Shown here in pieces: positions 11,471 to 23,239 of a DNA stretch of 64,000 bases (its first letter is position 1; every line of letters begins with the position of its first letter). Made by a program: the position numbers and the translations under genes. Source of the stretch: Portulaca oleracea (taxonomy: Eukaryota > Streptophyta > Magnoliopsida > Caryophyllales > Portulacaceae); the NCBI GenBank assembly GCA_029582165.1, contig CM055885.1, forward strand, positions 12,646,729-12,710,728. Reading direction: 5' to 3'. The notes beneath the pieces are model-generated. The model searched no databases. It was given only the letters and a program-made list of their open reading frames with translations, and was not told the origin of the DNA.

Positions 11471-12600
11471 AATTAAACCATTTTTGTTGGCCACAAGCTA
11501 GGACTTATTTTTGTTGCTCATTTTCTCCTTTGAAGACGTCCTTGACTATTTTAAGAACCTCCTTGATGGAGTCGTTGTTACACTTCAATGGAGCCTTCAT
11601 AGGCTCTTATGCACCTAAAATAACCTTGAAAATTTGGATAATCCAATCCACTATCTCATTGAGCATCTTCAATGTGATGAAGGGGGCTTGACTCCATCGT
11701 TAACAAAGACTCTGTACATATATAACAAGTTCATTGTATTCCCTTCAATATGACATTCATGCAGTGTTCTATGGATGGTTGAGGTGAACATCATAGCTAG
11801 TTGATAAGTCAGAAAGACATACATGCACAATAACTCTTTCTATGTGGAAGAAACTGCACTAATATCAAAACCGTAACCAGGACGTGATTGCAATTCAATC
11901 TGCTTATCCTTGGATTGTGAGCACGTTCCTCTAATTTTATCAATTATGCATAATCTATGGTCGATTATATCCTAATTAGTCGAAAGAATAGCTAGACAGT
12001 TTTAGCTAGCTACTACATTATATATTTCACTGTCCTTTTTTATCAGGAAATTCATTCATGAATCATAACAATATTGATATTTGATATTTCTTGCTCAATT
12101 GTAATCAGGTGTTGGAGAAAGAATTAGTAGAGGTTGGGAAGGGTAAAGTGGAGGTCAATCAAGAAACGGTTATTGCAATTGGAGGATGAATTGAACAAGG
12201 GTAAATACATATTGATCGAGATTAAAAGGGTAGAAGTGTAATTATATAATATCATTGTATATTCAAGTCTGACAATTCTTTCACGATTTAAGAATTGTGA
12301 AAAACGAGAAGTATGTAGACAAAAAGGGTAAAAGCAATAATAGTACTGTTAAATTCCTCATTGTCTCTTTCAAGTATACAAGATCCATTTTGAAAGTAAT
12401 TTGTATGGATATTTATATTTTTAGTTGTCTTTTTCATTATTAATTTTATTTATTTTTTACATTCGGTGCATCGCACGGGTTTAAAACTAGTAACAATTAA
12501 TAATAAAGAAACAATATCCTCTAATCCAATGACGGATAAGTGGATTAAATTTTAAAACTTCAACGAATTTGACGAGCATAAAATCTACAAAGAATCGGAT
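11471..12600. other. Gag-like minus-strand debris, then AT-rich DNA
   Basis: 11471-11700 reads on the minus strand as Lys/Glu/Ile-rich protein-like text with stops, perhaps an old gag. From 11.7 to 12.6 kb the DNA is AT-rich with no gene seen. It grades into the promoter of the fructokinase gene. Confidence 0.35.
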
Positions 12601-12620
12601 CACCAATTAACAAATACTTA

Positions 12621-12630
12621 TTATAAATAT
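12621..12630 (+). promoter_or_regulatory. Likely TATA box of the fructokinase gene
   Basis: TTATAAATAT lies 149 bp before the start codon at 12779, leaving room for a 5' leader of about 120 nt. Confidence 0.45.
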
Positions 12631-12778
12631 ACCTCCTAACAATCAGCATTGTACGCCCGTATTTATCTCATTTGAGAAGCTCTTATCAAAGAGATACAAT
12701 ATAATTACCTTTATTCCTTGTTTAATTATCGCAATTGATATCATAGAGAGGAAGCAATCGAGTCAAATTAAGATTAAG

Positions 12779-15405
12779 ATGGCTTCAGTAGTCTCTTTTG
12801 GAGAGATGTTGATAGACTTTGTTCCGGATGAAGCAGGTGTCTCCTTGGCTGAGTCTCATGGTTTTCTCAAAGCCCCAGGCGGTGCTCCAGCCAATGTCGC
12901 CTGTGCCATCACCAAGCTTGGCGGTACAGCCGCCTTCATTGGCAAGGTTGTCTCCTTCTCTCTCCCTCTCTTAGATGAATTAATTCTACTCTTATTTAAT
13001 TTTCTCTTAGCTACCTAATGTGACCATTAATTAGTTCTTTGGCCAATTCAAAAAAAAAAAAAAACAAAGTTGAACGATAGTAATTTTGTCAATCTTATTT
13101 TGGAATTGGTTGTTCTATTTGCTTGTATTGATTAGAAATATTTGATTTTGCTTATTTATTTTCAGTTTTTTTATTTTTCAATCAAACAAAGTTATATACT
13201 TGTGTCACTGCCCTTATTATTTACCCACTTAATATTTAATTCTTTCAGGATAATGACATCCTATTTGTTATATAATATCTTTTAAAATGTCTTTCTTTAC
13301 ATCCAATTAATACTTATTATACTATTTGAAACTATTTTTTATGGTAATGATTAATTATCAATTGTAAGCGGGGTAAAAGGAAGAAATTAAATGACATGCT
13401 AATTGAATCAAATCCATATGTTAAAATGTGTTTGGATTGAGGGAGTGAGAGGGGGAGGGGAGGGGAGTGGAGTGGAAGAGAGATAAATCCTCTTATTTTT
13501 TATGTTTTTGAAAATAAATGGACGGATGTTTGAGAAAATAAATGGAAGGTGAATGGAGGGGAACACTTAAGCCTCATTCTCCTCCTTTAACCTTCATTTT
13601 CTTAACCCTCAAAATGAGGGAGAAATAGTGGGGAGGGAAGAATTTTAATACTTCTCCTCCCTTCCCCTTATTAATATATCCAAACAAGATTAATGTTAAT
13701 CACTTTCCTTCCCTTCCCTACCCTTCCCCTTATTAACCTTACCCTCATTTCCCCTTCCCTCCCCCTCTAAACTGAATCCAAACACATCATTTAGCATACT
13801 TTAATTTACACATTTTTCATTAATTTGAAAATTATATAAAAAAAACATTATTATATTTATATAATTTTAAGAAGAAAATTTTTCTAATTTAATGTACAAT
13901 AGTATAATTTCTAAACAGTAAATGCATTGTGTCAAGCGTTGTATCATTTTATTCTTTATATCCACGTACAAAATGTAGGTTGGAGATGATGAATTCGGAA
14001 AGATGTTAGCAGACATTCTGAAGAAGAATAGGGTGAACATAGATGGTGTACGGTTCGACAAGGAAGCAAGGACTGCATTAGCGTTCGTGACATTGAAGAA
14101 GAACGGGGAGAGAGAGTTCATGTTTTACAGAAACCCTAGTGCTGACATGTTGTTGAAGGAATCTGAGCTTCACTTGGATCTCATCAAAAAAGCTAAGATC
14201 TTCCATTACGGCTCCATCAGCCTGATCTCCGAGCCATGCAAGTCGGCTCACATGGCTGCAATGAAAGCTGCCAAGGAAGCAGGGTCATCCTCTCTTATGA
14301 CCCCAATGTTAGACTCCCCCTTTGGCCTTCACCTGAGGCCGCTAAGCAAGGCATCAAGAGTATCTGGAACCACGCTGATATCATCAAGGTCTCTCCTTCA
14401 TACCCTAGATTTATTATGCCTTATTCATCAATCTACCTACTCTCTCTTGGTTTAAGATGTGTTAAGTTTAGTTAGATTTGTTAGTTTGTTTTCTTTTGCC
14501 CATGCCTTTGTTGCTAGAGTTTGAAGATATGTACTATTGTAAACTAATTGAACCGACCTATATCGGTTGAATCCGTACTTAGTTGACTTGTAGGTTTGCG
14601 GCTCTTTCATTAGAGCCATCGTGGTCCATAAAGGGAATTGATAATATAATCTTAGTCCAAAAATAGGGTTCTATATATGCCATAATTGTTTGATATTGCC
14701 TGCAATTGCAATGCATAGAGTTAGACACACTTAATTTTACGAATACTAAGGGAGAAGATTATTTAATATTGAGATAATATTGATTTCATAATCTTAATAT
14801 ATAAATTTTGATCGACTTGATTTGGAGTTAGGTGAGTGATGATGAAGTAGGATTCCTAACAAATGGAGATGCAACAAAAGAAGAAGTGGTTATCACTTTA
14901 TGGCATGATGCTCTCAAACTCCTACTTGTCACTGATGGAGGAAAGGGTTGCAGATATTTCACAAAGGTTTCTCCCAATTTACTAACTTTCACAAATTATA
15001 TCATAAATAAATAAGTATACATTTTTAACCCCTAAATGTTAAAAAAAAATCTAGAACTTCAAGGGTGTAGTGAACGGATTTTCAGTGGATACCGTTGACA
15101 CAACAGGAGCAGGAGACGCATTCGTTGGTTGCTTCCTTTTTTCCTTGGCTAAAGATCCTTCAATTTTGCAGGTTTTTTTCTTAGAAAATTTTTAGCATTA
15201 ACCTTTTCCAATTTATTTATTTTGTATCTATTGTGAATTATTGTTTTTATAATTAATTCAATTTCATTTTAATTAGGATGAGAACAAGTTAAAGGACGCA
15301 CTAACACTAGCAAATGCCTGTGGAGCAATTTGCACAACACAGAAGGGAGCGATTCCTGCTCTCCCAACCCATTCCCAAGTCCTTGAGTTGGTCAACAAGA
15401 AGTGA
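12779..15405 (+). CDS. FRK: Fructokinase (pfkB family), five exons, apparent 1-nt frameshift in exon 2
   Basis: Fructokinase phosphorylates fructose with ATP in the cytosol, feeding sucrose-derived sugar into glycolysis and starch. Exons by splice sites and homology: 12779-12946, 13979-14388, 14832-14966, 15055-15171 and 15277-15405. All introns are GT...AG. The N-terminus carries the GGAPANVA sugar-binding signature (residues 34-41). Exon 4 carries the pfkB signature with the catalytic Asp in DTTGAGDAF. The predicted length of about 319 residues is near the family's roughly 330. Exon 2 is 410 nt, not a multiple of three. Around 14282-14285 the family-typical reading ([20 protein letters not shown]) switches frame, as if one G were missing from a G-run. 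If real, the protein would end early within exon 2 and this would be a pseudogene. If a sequencing error, the gene is intact. Confidence 0.92.
13427..13786. mobile_element. MITE in fructokinase intron 1, 360 bp
   Basis: Terminal inverted repeats TGTGTTTGGATT (13427-13438) and AATCCAAACACA (13775-13786) are perfect over 12 bp. They continue imperfectly into a purine-rich left arm and a pyrimidine-rich right arm of AGGGGGAGG type. No coding capacity. Flanking ATTTTAA-like bases hint at further arm similarity; a clean target duplication was not identified. Confidence 0.75.
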
Positions 15406-15949
15406 AAAATCTCATCATAAACAAATTAGATTCCTTTTTTTAACAAAGTAAAAATATGGCTGTTATTTTTATTTTTATATTTTTGGGAGGGGGTGTTAGA
15501 AGGAGTAATTGGGGGTTCTCAAGTTTAGATGTTTTGAGGTTGTTTTAACATCATCTTCTAAGAGTAATTCTACTTACATTGGGAAGTTATTAGTTGTAGA
15601 AAATCAAAAGATATTGCATTGGTATTGTGCTGTAAATGGATCTCTCCTCTAGTCATCTTATCTTTAACCTAAGGAATTATATGGAGCAAACAACGATTAG
15701 TTAGATCCAAAATGTTTTTTTCAATGTCAATTGATTCTTTTCTTATTATTTGTTATAATTTTATCGCTTTTGTTTCATATGTTCTTTCAGCCATATCATA
15801 TACATGCATATTACTGACACCTTATCAAGTCTTTATTAATAACACTCAACAAACATTATTCAATACAATTCAACAATTTTTGTCAAACACATTGACATAA
15901 GCAACACTCTTTCCTCAATTTATTTTAAAGGTGTCACATTTTAAGTCTC
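15406..15949. other. Fructokinase 3' UTR and AT-rich spacer
   Basis: No gene is seen. The first few hundred bases are T-rich and are likely the 3' untranslated region. A poly(A) site could not be chosen. Confidence 0.4.
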
Positions 15950-17060
15950 CCACCACAATCCATGTTAAAGTAGGGTTCTTACCTTTGAAAATCAACTCTA
16001 AGACTTTTTTTTTTAACAATGATAAACAACAAACTGTTAGGCAACCCTTCTCTCAAGGGATCAGCTTAGAGCATCCTTACATACAATAATCGATAAAGTC
16101 CTATGAATAATAGAATGATAAAACACAAGTTGGTGCACAGAAAGACCAAATTTTGCGAACTAATCAGCAACTCTATTCCTTTGACGGTAAATATGTGAAA
16201 CATGAACATCATGACAAAACCTCATATATGCCCCAATATCCTGGACCAACGTAGAAACCTTCCAAGGAACATTAAACACTCATTTGATAGTACTTATGAG
16301 GACTAAATTGTCCCCCTCTAAGATAATACTCTGATGTCCGACAAGCACAACATCTCTAATCACATTTCGCATAGCAGTAGCTTAAGCAACCAGGATTGAG
16401 CTTCCCCCCAAATTGAAAGAAGAAGTCTGAAGGACCTATCACCAGAAGTCCCTAATAATGTAAACTCCAGCATACTTATCTTGAATCCTAGACCAATTGA
16501 AATTATTTTTACCATTCCAGGGAGAGGCTTTTCCAAATTCACCCAAATGGGCTCCTCAACATACCGTTGTTTAGAACACTAAACAGAACCAATAACTAAA
16601 TCCGACAGCTTGTGTCAAATTTTTCATTTAGTCGAGGCACACTTTGCTCTAAGCAAAGGGCATCCACTAGGAATAGAACTACTTTTAAAAGTAGCAATAT
16701 TTCTAGATTTCCACATGCTTCAAATATGCGCTACAATTCGATCAAAAATTAAATTTAGAAGCATTAACTTTACTTCGATTTAAAAAATTATTAAAATCCT
16801 CCTAGTTCTAAAGAAAGATTTAAATCCAACCATGGTTAACAACTAGCTACTTGGCCTCTCTAGCATAATCAAATTACAAAAACATTTTCCTCAAAAAAAA
16901 ATTACAAAAAGATATGTGATTCACTTTCTTTATCTTGATTACGGACCGAATAGACACGAGTAATATTCATTCCCCAATTAATTAAATTAGCTCTAACCAG
17001 AAGAACCTTATTATGATATAATTGCTAAAGAAAAACTCTAAGTTTATGCTGAATATCTAA
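15950..17060 (-). pseudogene. Degenerate non-LTR (LINE) retrotransposon 3' end
   Basis: On the minus strand, broken frames resemble the end of plant L1-type ORF2. There is a zinc-binding-type segment (about 16900-16560). It is followed by an RNase H-like domain (about 16540-16140) with a PPxG-VK-like start and a closing R.RNxVADxxAKFG-like motif near 16140-16190. Stops and frame changes are frequent, so nothing functional remains. The identification rests on this motif order and is moderate. Confidence 0.5.
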
Positions 17061-17100
17061 CTTCCAAATTTATCTATATTTCGACGTGTTATCAAAATGA

Positions 17101-17470
17101 ATCCCCTCATGGGCTAGCCATAGAGGCTGATCGAGTAGAAAAATCACCAAGTGATAAACATTGGTGTTACTTCCTAAACCTCAGTTTCTAACTTTGTTTC
17201 GAAACTATTTAACTTTTTTGCCACGATTTCATCTTAGTTTAGCTCATCTTTGCTTATTGTAACTAAAAGTGTTAATTATAGGTAATTTTTGAGTGATTTG
17301 CGACATGTTATAATCATGGAAATGTAAGATCTGGAAACAGAGGAGAAGCCACGATGAAGTAAACCCAACGACCTTAAACTAAACCCAATTCTCTCTCTCT
17401 CTCCGATCTAAATGTGAACGCCATTGTTACTGCTAACACCATATATTTACACACATTGGTAAGAACTCAC

Positions 17471-17514
<44 letters not shown>

Positions 17515-17546
17515 CTAGCTGCGGTTGAACAACCTTCGCCGGAAAA
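17101..17546 (+). promoter_or_regulatory. Upstream region and 5' leader of the GAUT8-type gene
   Basis: The region before the start codon contains pyrimidine-rich stretches, including a CT microsatellite at about 17474-17511, common in plant 5' leaders. No clear TATA box was chosen. Confidence 0.4.
17474..17511. repeat. (CT)n microsatellite in the 5' leader
   Basis: A dinucleotide run of nearly 40 bases ends 35 bp before the GAUT8-type start codon. Confidence 0.9.
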
Positions 17547-20500
17547 ATGGCGACGCCCCAAGTGCGTCCAGCTGCCTTTAAGATCCTCGCTTTCTGCATC
17601 GCTCTCGCCTCCTCTCTCATTCTATCGTTTTCTCTTCTCTCAGGCTCACCTCCCTCCGCCATCGCCGCCACCGTAAGCACACCCCTCTCCCTTTTCTACT
17701 TCCCTCCTTTACTTACTTCACTTCATCATTTTCTCTCTCTTCTGTTTTACTTTTAGATCCACCTATTTTTCTTCAATGCTTTTACTCTCCAATTATTTCT
17801 CTTTGCTGCTATGCCTTTTTACTGTTGAATCCAACACATTCTCACTTTGACAGTGACGGTGCGAAATCTAGGTTTTCATTCAACTGCCATTTTAGTTTAT
17901 TGGTTGATGAATTGGGCCTTAGGGGTTTCTACATCCTCTTTTACATCCATTATATGCATGCATTCAAAATTTGGTTGAATTCACTGAATCTTATACTCTC
18001 GTGACATTGTTTGTGTGATTTTAGGGTTATCTCCCTCAATTCATTGATGCTGGGTCGACTAGAAGGTCATTGTTGGCCCTTAAATCGGATCCATTGAAGC
18101 CTCGGGTCGATCAGATCCGGAAACAAGCTGATGATCACAAGAACCTTGCCTTGTCATATGCATCATATGCTAGGAAGCTCAAGCTTGAAAACTCCAAGAT
18201 GTTGCGCATCTTTGCTGATCTTTCTCGGAACTACACAGGTCTTCTTAACAAACCTGTTTACCATGCCATGTTCGAGTCTGATTCTGCATCCATGGATGAA
18301 TCCCTCCTCCGGCAGTTTGAGAAGGAAGTTAAGGAGAGGATTAAGGTGACTAGGCAAGTGATTGCGGAGGCTAAGGAATCCTTTGATAATCAGCTCAAAA
18401 TCCAGAAGCTCAAGGATATGATTTTTGGGTTGAATGAACAGTTAACCAAGGCAAAGAAACAAGGAGCGTTTTCCAGTTTGATTGCTGCGAAATCCATACC
18501 CAAGAGTCTGCATTGCTTGTCCATGAGATTAATGGAGGATCGAATCGCTCACTCAGACAAGTACTCCGATGAGGGCAAGCCGCCCATGCCAGAGTTGGAG
18601 GATCCTGAGCTCTACCATTATGCAATATTCTCTGACAATGTCATTGCAGCATCTGTGGTTGTCAATTCAGCCGTGAAGAATGCAAAGGACCCCACAAAGC
18701 ATGTCTTCCATGTTGTCACAGACAGGATGAATCTTGGGGCGATGCAGGTTATGATGAAAATGAAGGACTATGGTGGTGCTCATATTGAGGTCAAGGCATA
18801 TGAGAATTACACTTTCTTGAACTCATCTTATGTGCCTGTTCTTAAGCAGCTTGAGTCTGCAAACTTGCAGAAGTTTTACTTTGAGAATAAGATTGAGAAT
18901 GCAACCAAAGATACTACCAACATGAAGTTTAGGAACCCCAAGTACTTGTCCATGTTAAACCATTTGAGATTTTATTTACCTGAAATGTATCCCAAATTGC
19001 ACAGGATACTGTTTTTGGATGACGACATTGTTGTTCAGAAGGATTTGACTGGGCTGTGGGAAATAGATATGGATGGGAAGGTGAATGGGGCAGTGGAGAC
19101 GTGTTTTGGGTCATTCCATCGATATGCCCAATATATGAATTTCTCACACCCACTCATCAAGGAGAAGTTCAATCCTAAGGCTTGTGCCTGGGCTTATGGT
19201 ATGAACTTCTTTGATCTGGATGCATGGAGAAAAGAAGGTTGCACTGAGCAGTACCATTACTGGCAGAACATGGTAAGTGGGAAACTTCTCGGTTTTGATT
19301 TCATGAATTTACTACTATTATGCAACTTAACTTTAGCTGTCCTAGACTTCATCCCACTGGTGATGACATGTCTGATTGTTTAACCCATTATCTAGAATAC
19401 AATCGCCAAAAGTTCAACTACAAAGATCAAATATTCAAAAGAGACTTCAAAATATGTGAAAGCAATGGGTTATGGTAAAATGCAAAATGTCAGGAATCTC
19501 TCAACTTAGAGTGTGTTTGGTTAAATCCTAGAGAATTTTTTCCTTGGGAAAATATAATTTGCATTGTTTGGTTTATATCCTAAAATCTTGGGAAAGTATA
19601 TAGGAAAGTTTTCACGGTGTTTGGCTGAAGTTGTAACCTTCCTAGGAAAAATGTTTGAAATATCCAAACTACCCTTATTTATTTCCCTTTGTATAGGTTA
19701 CTATAAGGAGTATTTTGGAAAATTTCTCACCATCTAATTTCTCACCCACCAAAGGAAAAATTCCTATACCCCCCCCCCCCCCCCCCCCCAAGGAAAACTT
19801 TTCCTGAGTTGAATGGGAAATTATGAACCCATGTAAACTTTTCCCCGTTGCTTAGAGGTTGCCAAATGTGGGAGATATGATCAACTTGGGAAAGTTCACG
19901 AATTTCCCCAGGGTTTTCTATCAACCAAATGCTCTCTAATTACAAAGGGCAATGTGGAAGTGGATCTGACTAGAATAACTAACCAGTGTAGAGTCCTTGA
20001 TTGCAGTAGAGTAAAAACTAATTTACCTGTTTACCTGCATAGTAGGATGTTAATACTCACTTGAATATGCTATAAACCTTGGAAGTACCTGCTGATACAA
20101 TCTTCAGTTCAGTTGCTGATTAGATGGAAAACAATATGCTAGTGCTGTAGTGTTTCCTCGTATTATTCATGCCTCCAAAGATAGAGGATGATTTTTTGAC
20201 AAGAAGCACCCACCTGAACTTATTTAGCATCTAGGATATCAAACCATGATAGTAGTTAGATGTGTTACATAGAGTGATCTAACATTTTCTCAGTACCTTA
20301 GTAATTTATTTTTCTTTTTTTTGAAGGATGTGCTCACTTCTGTAGTACTCTTGTTATGCATTTTGACTGATTTTGTGATGCCCATGCAGAATGAAAATCG
20401 TACATTATGGAAACTTGGAACCCTGCCCCCTGGTTTGATCACCTTCTATTCGACGACAAAACCACTTGACAAGTCATGGCATGTCCTGGGACTTGGTTAC

Positions 20501-20665
20501 AATCCAAGCATTAGCTGGGATGAGATTCGCAATGCAGCTGTTGTGCACTTCAATGGCAACATGAAGCCGTGGCTTGATATTGCCATGGGCCAATTCAAAC
20601 CCCTTTGGGCAAAATATGTTGACACTGAAAATGAGCATGTTCAAGCCTGCAATTTCAGTCTATAG
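17547..20665 (+). CDS. GAUT8: Galacturonosyltransferase of the GAUT8/QUASIMODO1 type, three exons
   Basis: This is a Golgi type II membrane glycosyltransferase (family GT8) of the GAUT group, which makes pectic homogalacturonan. QUA1/GAUT8 is needed for pectin content and cell adhesion in Arabidopsis. Exons 17547-17672, 18025-19272 and 20390-20665, all GT...AG with phase-0 junctions, give 549 residues; QUA1 is of similar length (about 560). The N-terminus has one hydrophobic signal anchor at about residues 11-33. A stem with coiled-coil character follows. The GT8 domain carries the metal/UDP-sugar motif FLDDDIVVQ, a CAWAYGMN segment, WHVLGLGYNP and HFNGNMKPW. The stem segment SDPLKPR..QIRKQADDH and the RKLKLENSK motif favour GAUT8 over GAUT9/10/11. 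No frameshift or stop was found. Intron 2 hosts a MITE. Confidence 0.93.
19509..19936. mobile_element. Tourist-like MITE in GAUT8 intron 2, 428 bp
   Basis: The ends are GAGTGTGTTTGGTT and, inverted, GAGAGCATTTGGTT. TTA (19506-19508) and TAA (19937-19939) flank them, in keeping with the TWA target of PIF/Harbinger elements. A run of 20 C occurs inside (19770-19789). No coding capacity. Confidence 0.7.
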
Positions 20666-21185
20666 CCTCAAACTCTTTCAAACACTTTTGAGGAACGTGC
20701 TCAGAGATCGAACTAGTAACATTCTATCCAATTCATCTCAATCCCACATGCAACCGAGGAAAATTTTGGGTGCTGCAGATTTCCTCCCTAAGAAATGGAT
20801 TTGGCAGTCTGCTTTCAATTCTGTGCCTGTGACATAGCAGGTGGCAGGATCTATAGCTGAGAGTTCACGCAACACCTGCATATGTATATTTACTCGGAGA
20901 CATATTTTCCACTTAAATTATTTGCCCTAGTTTTGAGCTCCTAACGGCTTTCGGGATGGTACAAATTCTTGAAATCTTGTTCCACTGCTCCCATAATTGA
21001 TAATTATGATTTCTATAATGAATTTTCGAATCTAATTCGGTTGGTTTTCTCAATAATGTTCATCGCCTCACCCCCCCCCCCCCCCACCCCAAAAAAAAAA
21101 AACTCAAAGAAGAACGTCTCCCTGGTTCGCCTGCAAATTAAATCCACTCTGTCAAGCTCAGCCTTCTTCGAGTTCGTTTCCTTCT
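20666..21185. other. GAUT8 3' UTR and spacer up to the chromovirus LTR
   Basis: The first 300 bases are likely the 3' untranslated region. A C-run followed by an A-run lies near 21069-21103. No gene is seen. CTTCT at 21181-21185 would be one half of the chromovirus target duplication. Confidence 0.45.
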
Positions 21186-21475
21186 TGTTGTAGCTCGAGG
21201 AGAAGGTGGGATGAAGAAACCCTCTCGAGTGGCTACAGCTGATCAGGAGGACAAGTAATTTGTAAAGAGAAAGAGAGAAAAAAAGAGAAACAGAGATAGA
21301 GGGAATTGTGTATTTGTAATTGATGGTATTGCTGAATTCTCCGGTACATCACTGACCCCCACTTATTATGTCAACTTAACAAACTCTCAATCTGCTTTAC
21401 AAAAAAACAAACTCTCAACCTGTTTAACAAACTTGCAACCTCCTCACAACCTTCCTAACAACTTTCCCTGCAACA
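21186..21475 (-). repeat. 3' LTR of the chromovirus, 290 bp
   Basis: On the minus strand it starts TGTTGCAGGG directly after a GGGGGAAGGAA-type polypurine tract and ends CTACAACA. That gives a perfect 5-bp TGTTG/CAACA inverted repeat at the ends. Confidence 0.75.
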
Positions 21476-21518
21476 TTCCTTCCCCCATCAAGAAATGCTT
21501 TGTCCCCAAAGCTCATAT

Positions 21519-22938
21519 TCAAGTGTTCTGCTGATACTCAGGGTATTTATTCTCAAATTCATCAGCCCATACCCAAGTAGCTTCATGGAGCTCTGTGCCT
21601 TCCCACTGAACCAAATATTGCACTGTTGGACAATTCCGTCTCCTCCGTACTCTTCTGTCCACAATCATTCGAGGTTTTGTTATTACGCTGTTGGACAATT
21701 CCGTCTCCTCTGAACTCTTCTGTCCACAAGCATTCGAGGTTTTGTAGGATGGAAGCAGCATCAGAACCTTGCAGAAAGGATGGAATATGTGGTAACTTCA
21801 ATTGGGACACATGGAGGACATTATGTATCTTTATAGTGTCAGGAAAGAGTAGCTTGTAAGCCACTTTACCAATTCTGTCTCCCACCTGAAATGGCCCAAA
21901 ATACCTTAGAGCAAGCTTCTCATTGATTATGTGTTGTACTGTGGCCTGCCTGTATGGCTGCAGCTTGATTAACAGCCAATCGCCAATTTGAAATTCTCTA
22001 TCCGTCCTATGAGAATTGGCTTGCTGAACCATCCTATTCTGAGCCTTTTGTCGTTGTTGTTTGAGAGCTCGAATCATTTCCTTCCTTTGAGCTAAAGTCC
22101 TATCCACAGCCGCCACTGTAGATTCCCCTGGTAGATATGGAAGATGAACAGGGGGAGGAAATCCAAAGATAACCTCAAATGGACTTTTGCCAATAGCAAT
22201 ATGGTAATTAGTGTTATACCACCATTCCGCTAGGGGAAGGTATTTGCACCAATCCTTAGGAGCTTGCGCACAAACACACCTCAAGTAGGCTTCTAAGCAC
22301 CTATTTACGACCTCCGTTTGCCCATCCATTTGAGGGTGGTAGGAGGAAGACAACCTTAAATCGACCCCGAAAACACCAAACAAAGCCTGCCAAAACTGAC
22401 TCACGAATATAGGATCCTGATCACTTACGATACTATGAGGTAAACCATGGAGCTTAAAAACAAAATCAAAGTAGTTTTGAGCAACATCTACTGCTGTGTA
22501 TGGGTGGCTTAAAGCAATAAAATGAGCATACTTACACAACCTATCCACCACATCATTTCCCATAGACTTAGGCAAGCCATCAATGAAATCCATGGAAATA
22601 TCTTCCCAAACTCCATCAGGAATGGGTAGAGGTTGCAGTAATCCCGGGTAGGCAGCCGAATCATACTTACACATTTGACAAGTAGCACAGGTTCTGATAA
22701 AACGTGAAACATCTTTATGAAGTCCCTTCCAGTAGAATAAATTCTTCGCCCTTCGAATGGTTACATCTCTCCCTGAATGCCCAGACACTGGAGACGAATG
22801 ACTCCAATGTAAAATCTTGATTCTCAATTCACTATCTGGGCCCACCATGAGTTTCCCTTTCCTCCTCAACCTGCCATCCACCAAGCTGTAATGTGGAATA
22901 TTAATTCCCTCCTCCAATTTTTGTAGCATATCCAACAA
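21519..22938 (-). pseudogene. Chromovirus integrase and chromodomain
   Basis: The integrase begins with an H2C2 zinc-binding segment (HSGRD...CATCQMCK). Its catalytic core residues are visible: Asp in ISMDF, Asp in IVSDQD and Glu in GQTEV. A short stretch before VDRLCKYAHF looks shortened compared with relatives. The C-terminus has a HNVLHVSQLK segment, and a chromodomain (YLVQWEG.......W) follows in another frame at 21519-21761. A direct repeat of about 85 bp around 21590-21750, with the motif AAAACCTCGAATG-like in both copies, disrupts the junction. The reading frame is separated from the upstream RT part by a stop near 22945. Confidence 0.85.
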
Positions 22939-23239
22939 CTTGGGATCTCATTGACAGCTTCGCTGAATTTTTTGTGATAAGTCTGACTCAATATCAAACA
23001 TTGCCAGCATCAGCAACTCTGCTCCCGTCACTCTAGAAAGAGCATCAGCTGCTATGTTCTCCTTCCCACTCTTATACTGGATTTCATAAGTATACCCCAT
23101 GAGTTTTGAAAGTCAAAACTGTTGAAAAGGTGTGGAAACTTTATTCTCCAAGAGCCATTTAAGACTCTTCTAATCAGTTTTGATTATAAAAGCCTGATGG
23201 CATAAATACTGTTCCAGTTTTGCACAGCGAATACTAATG

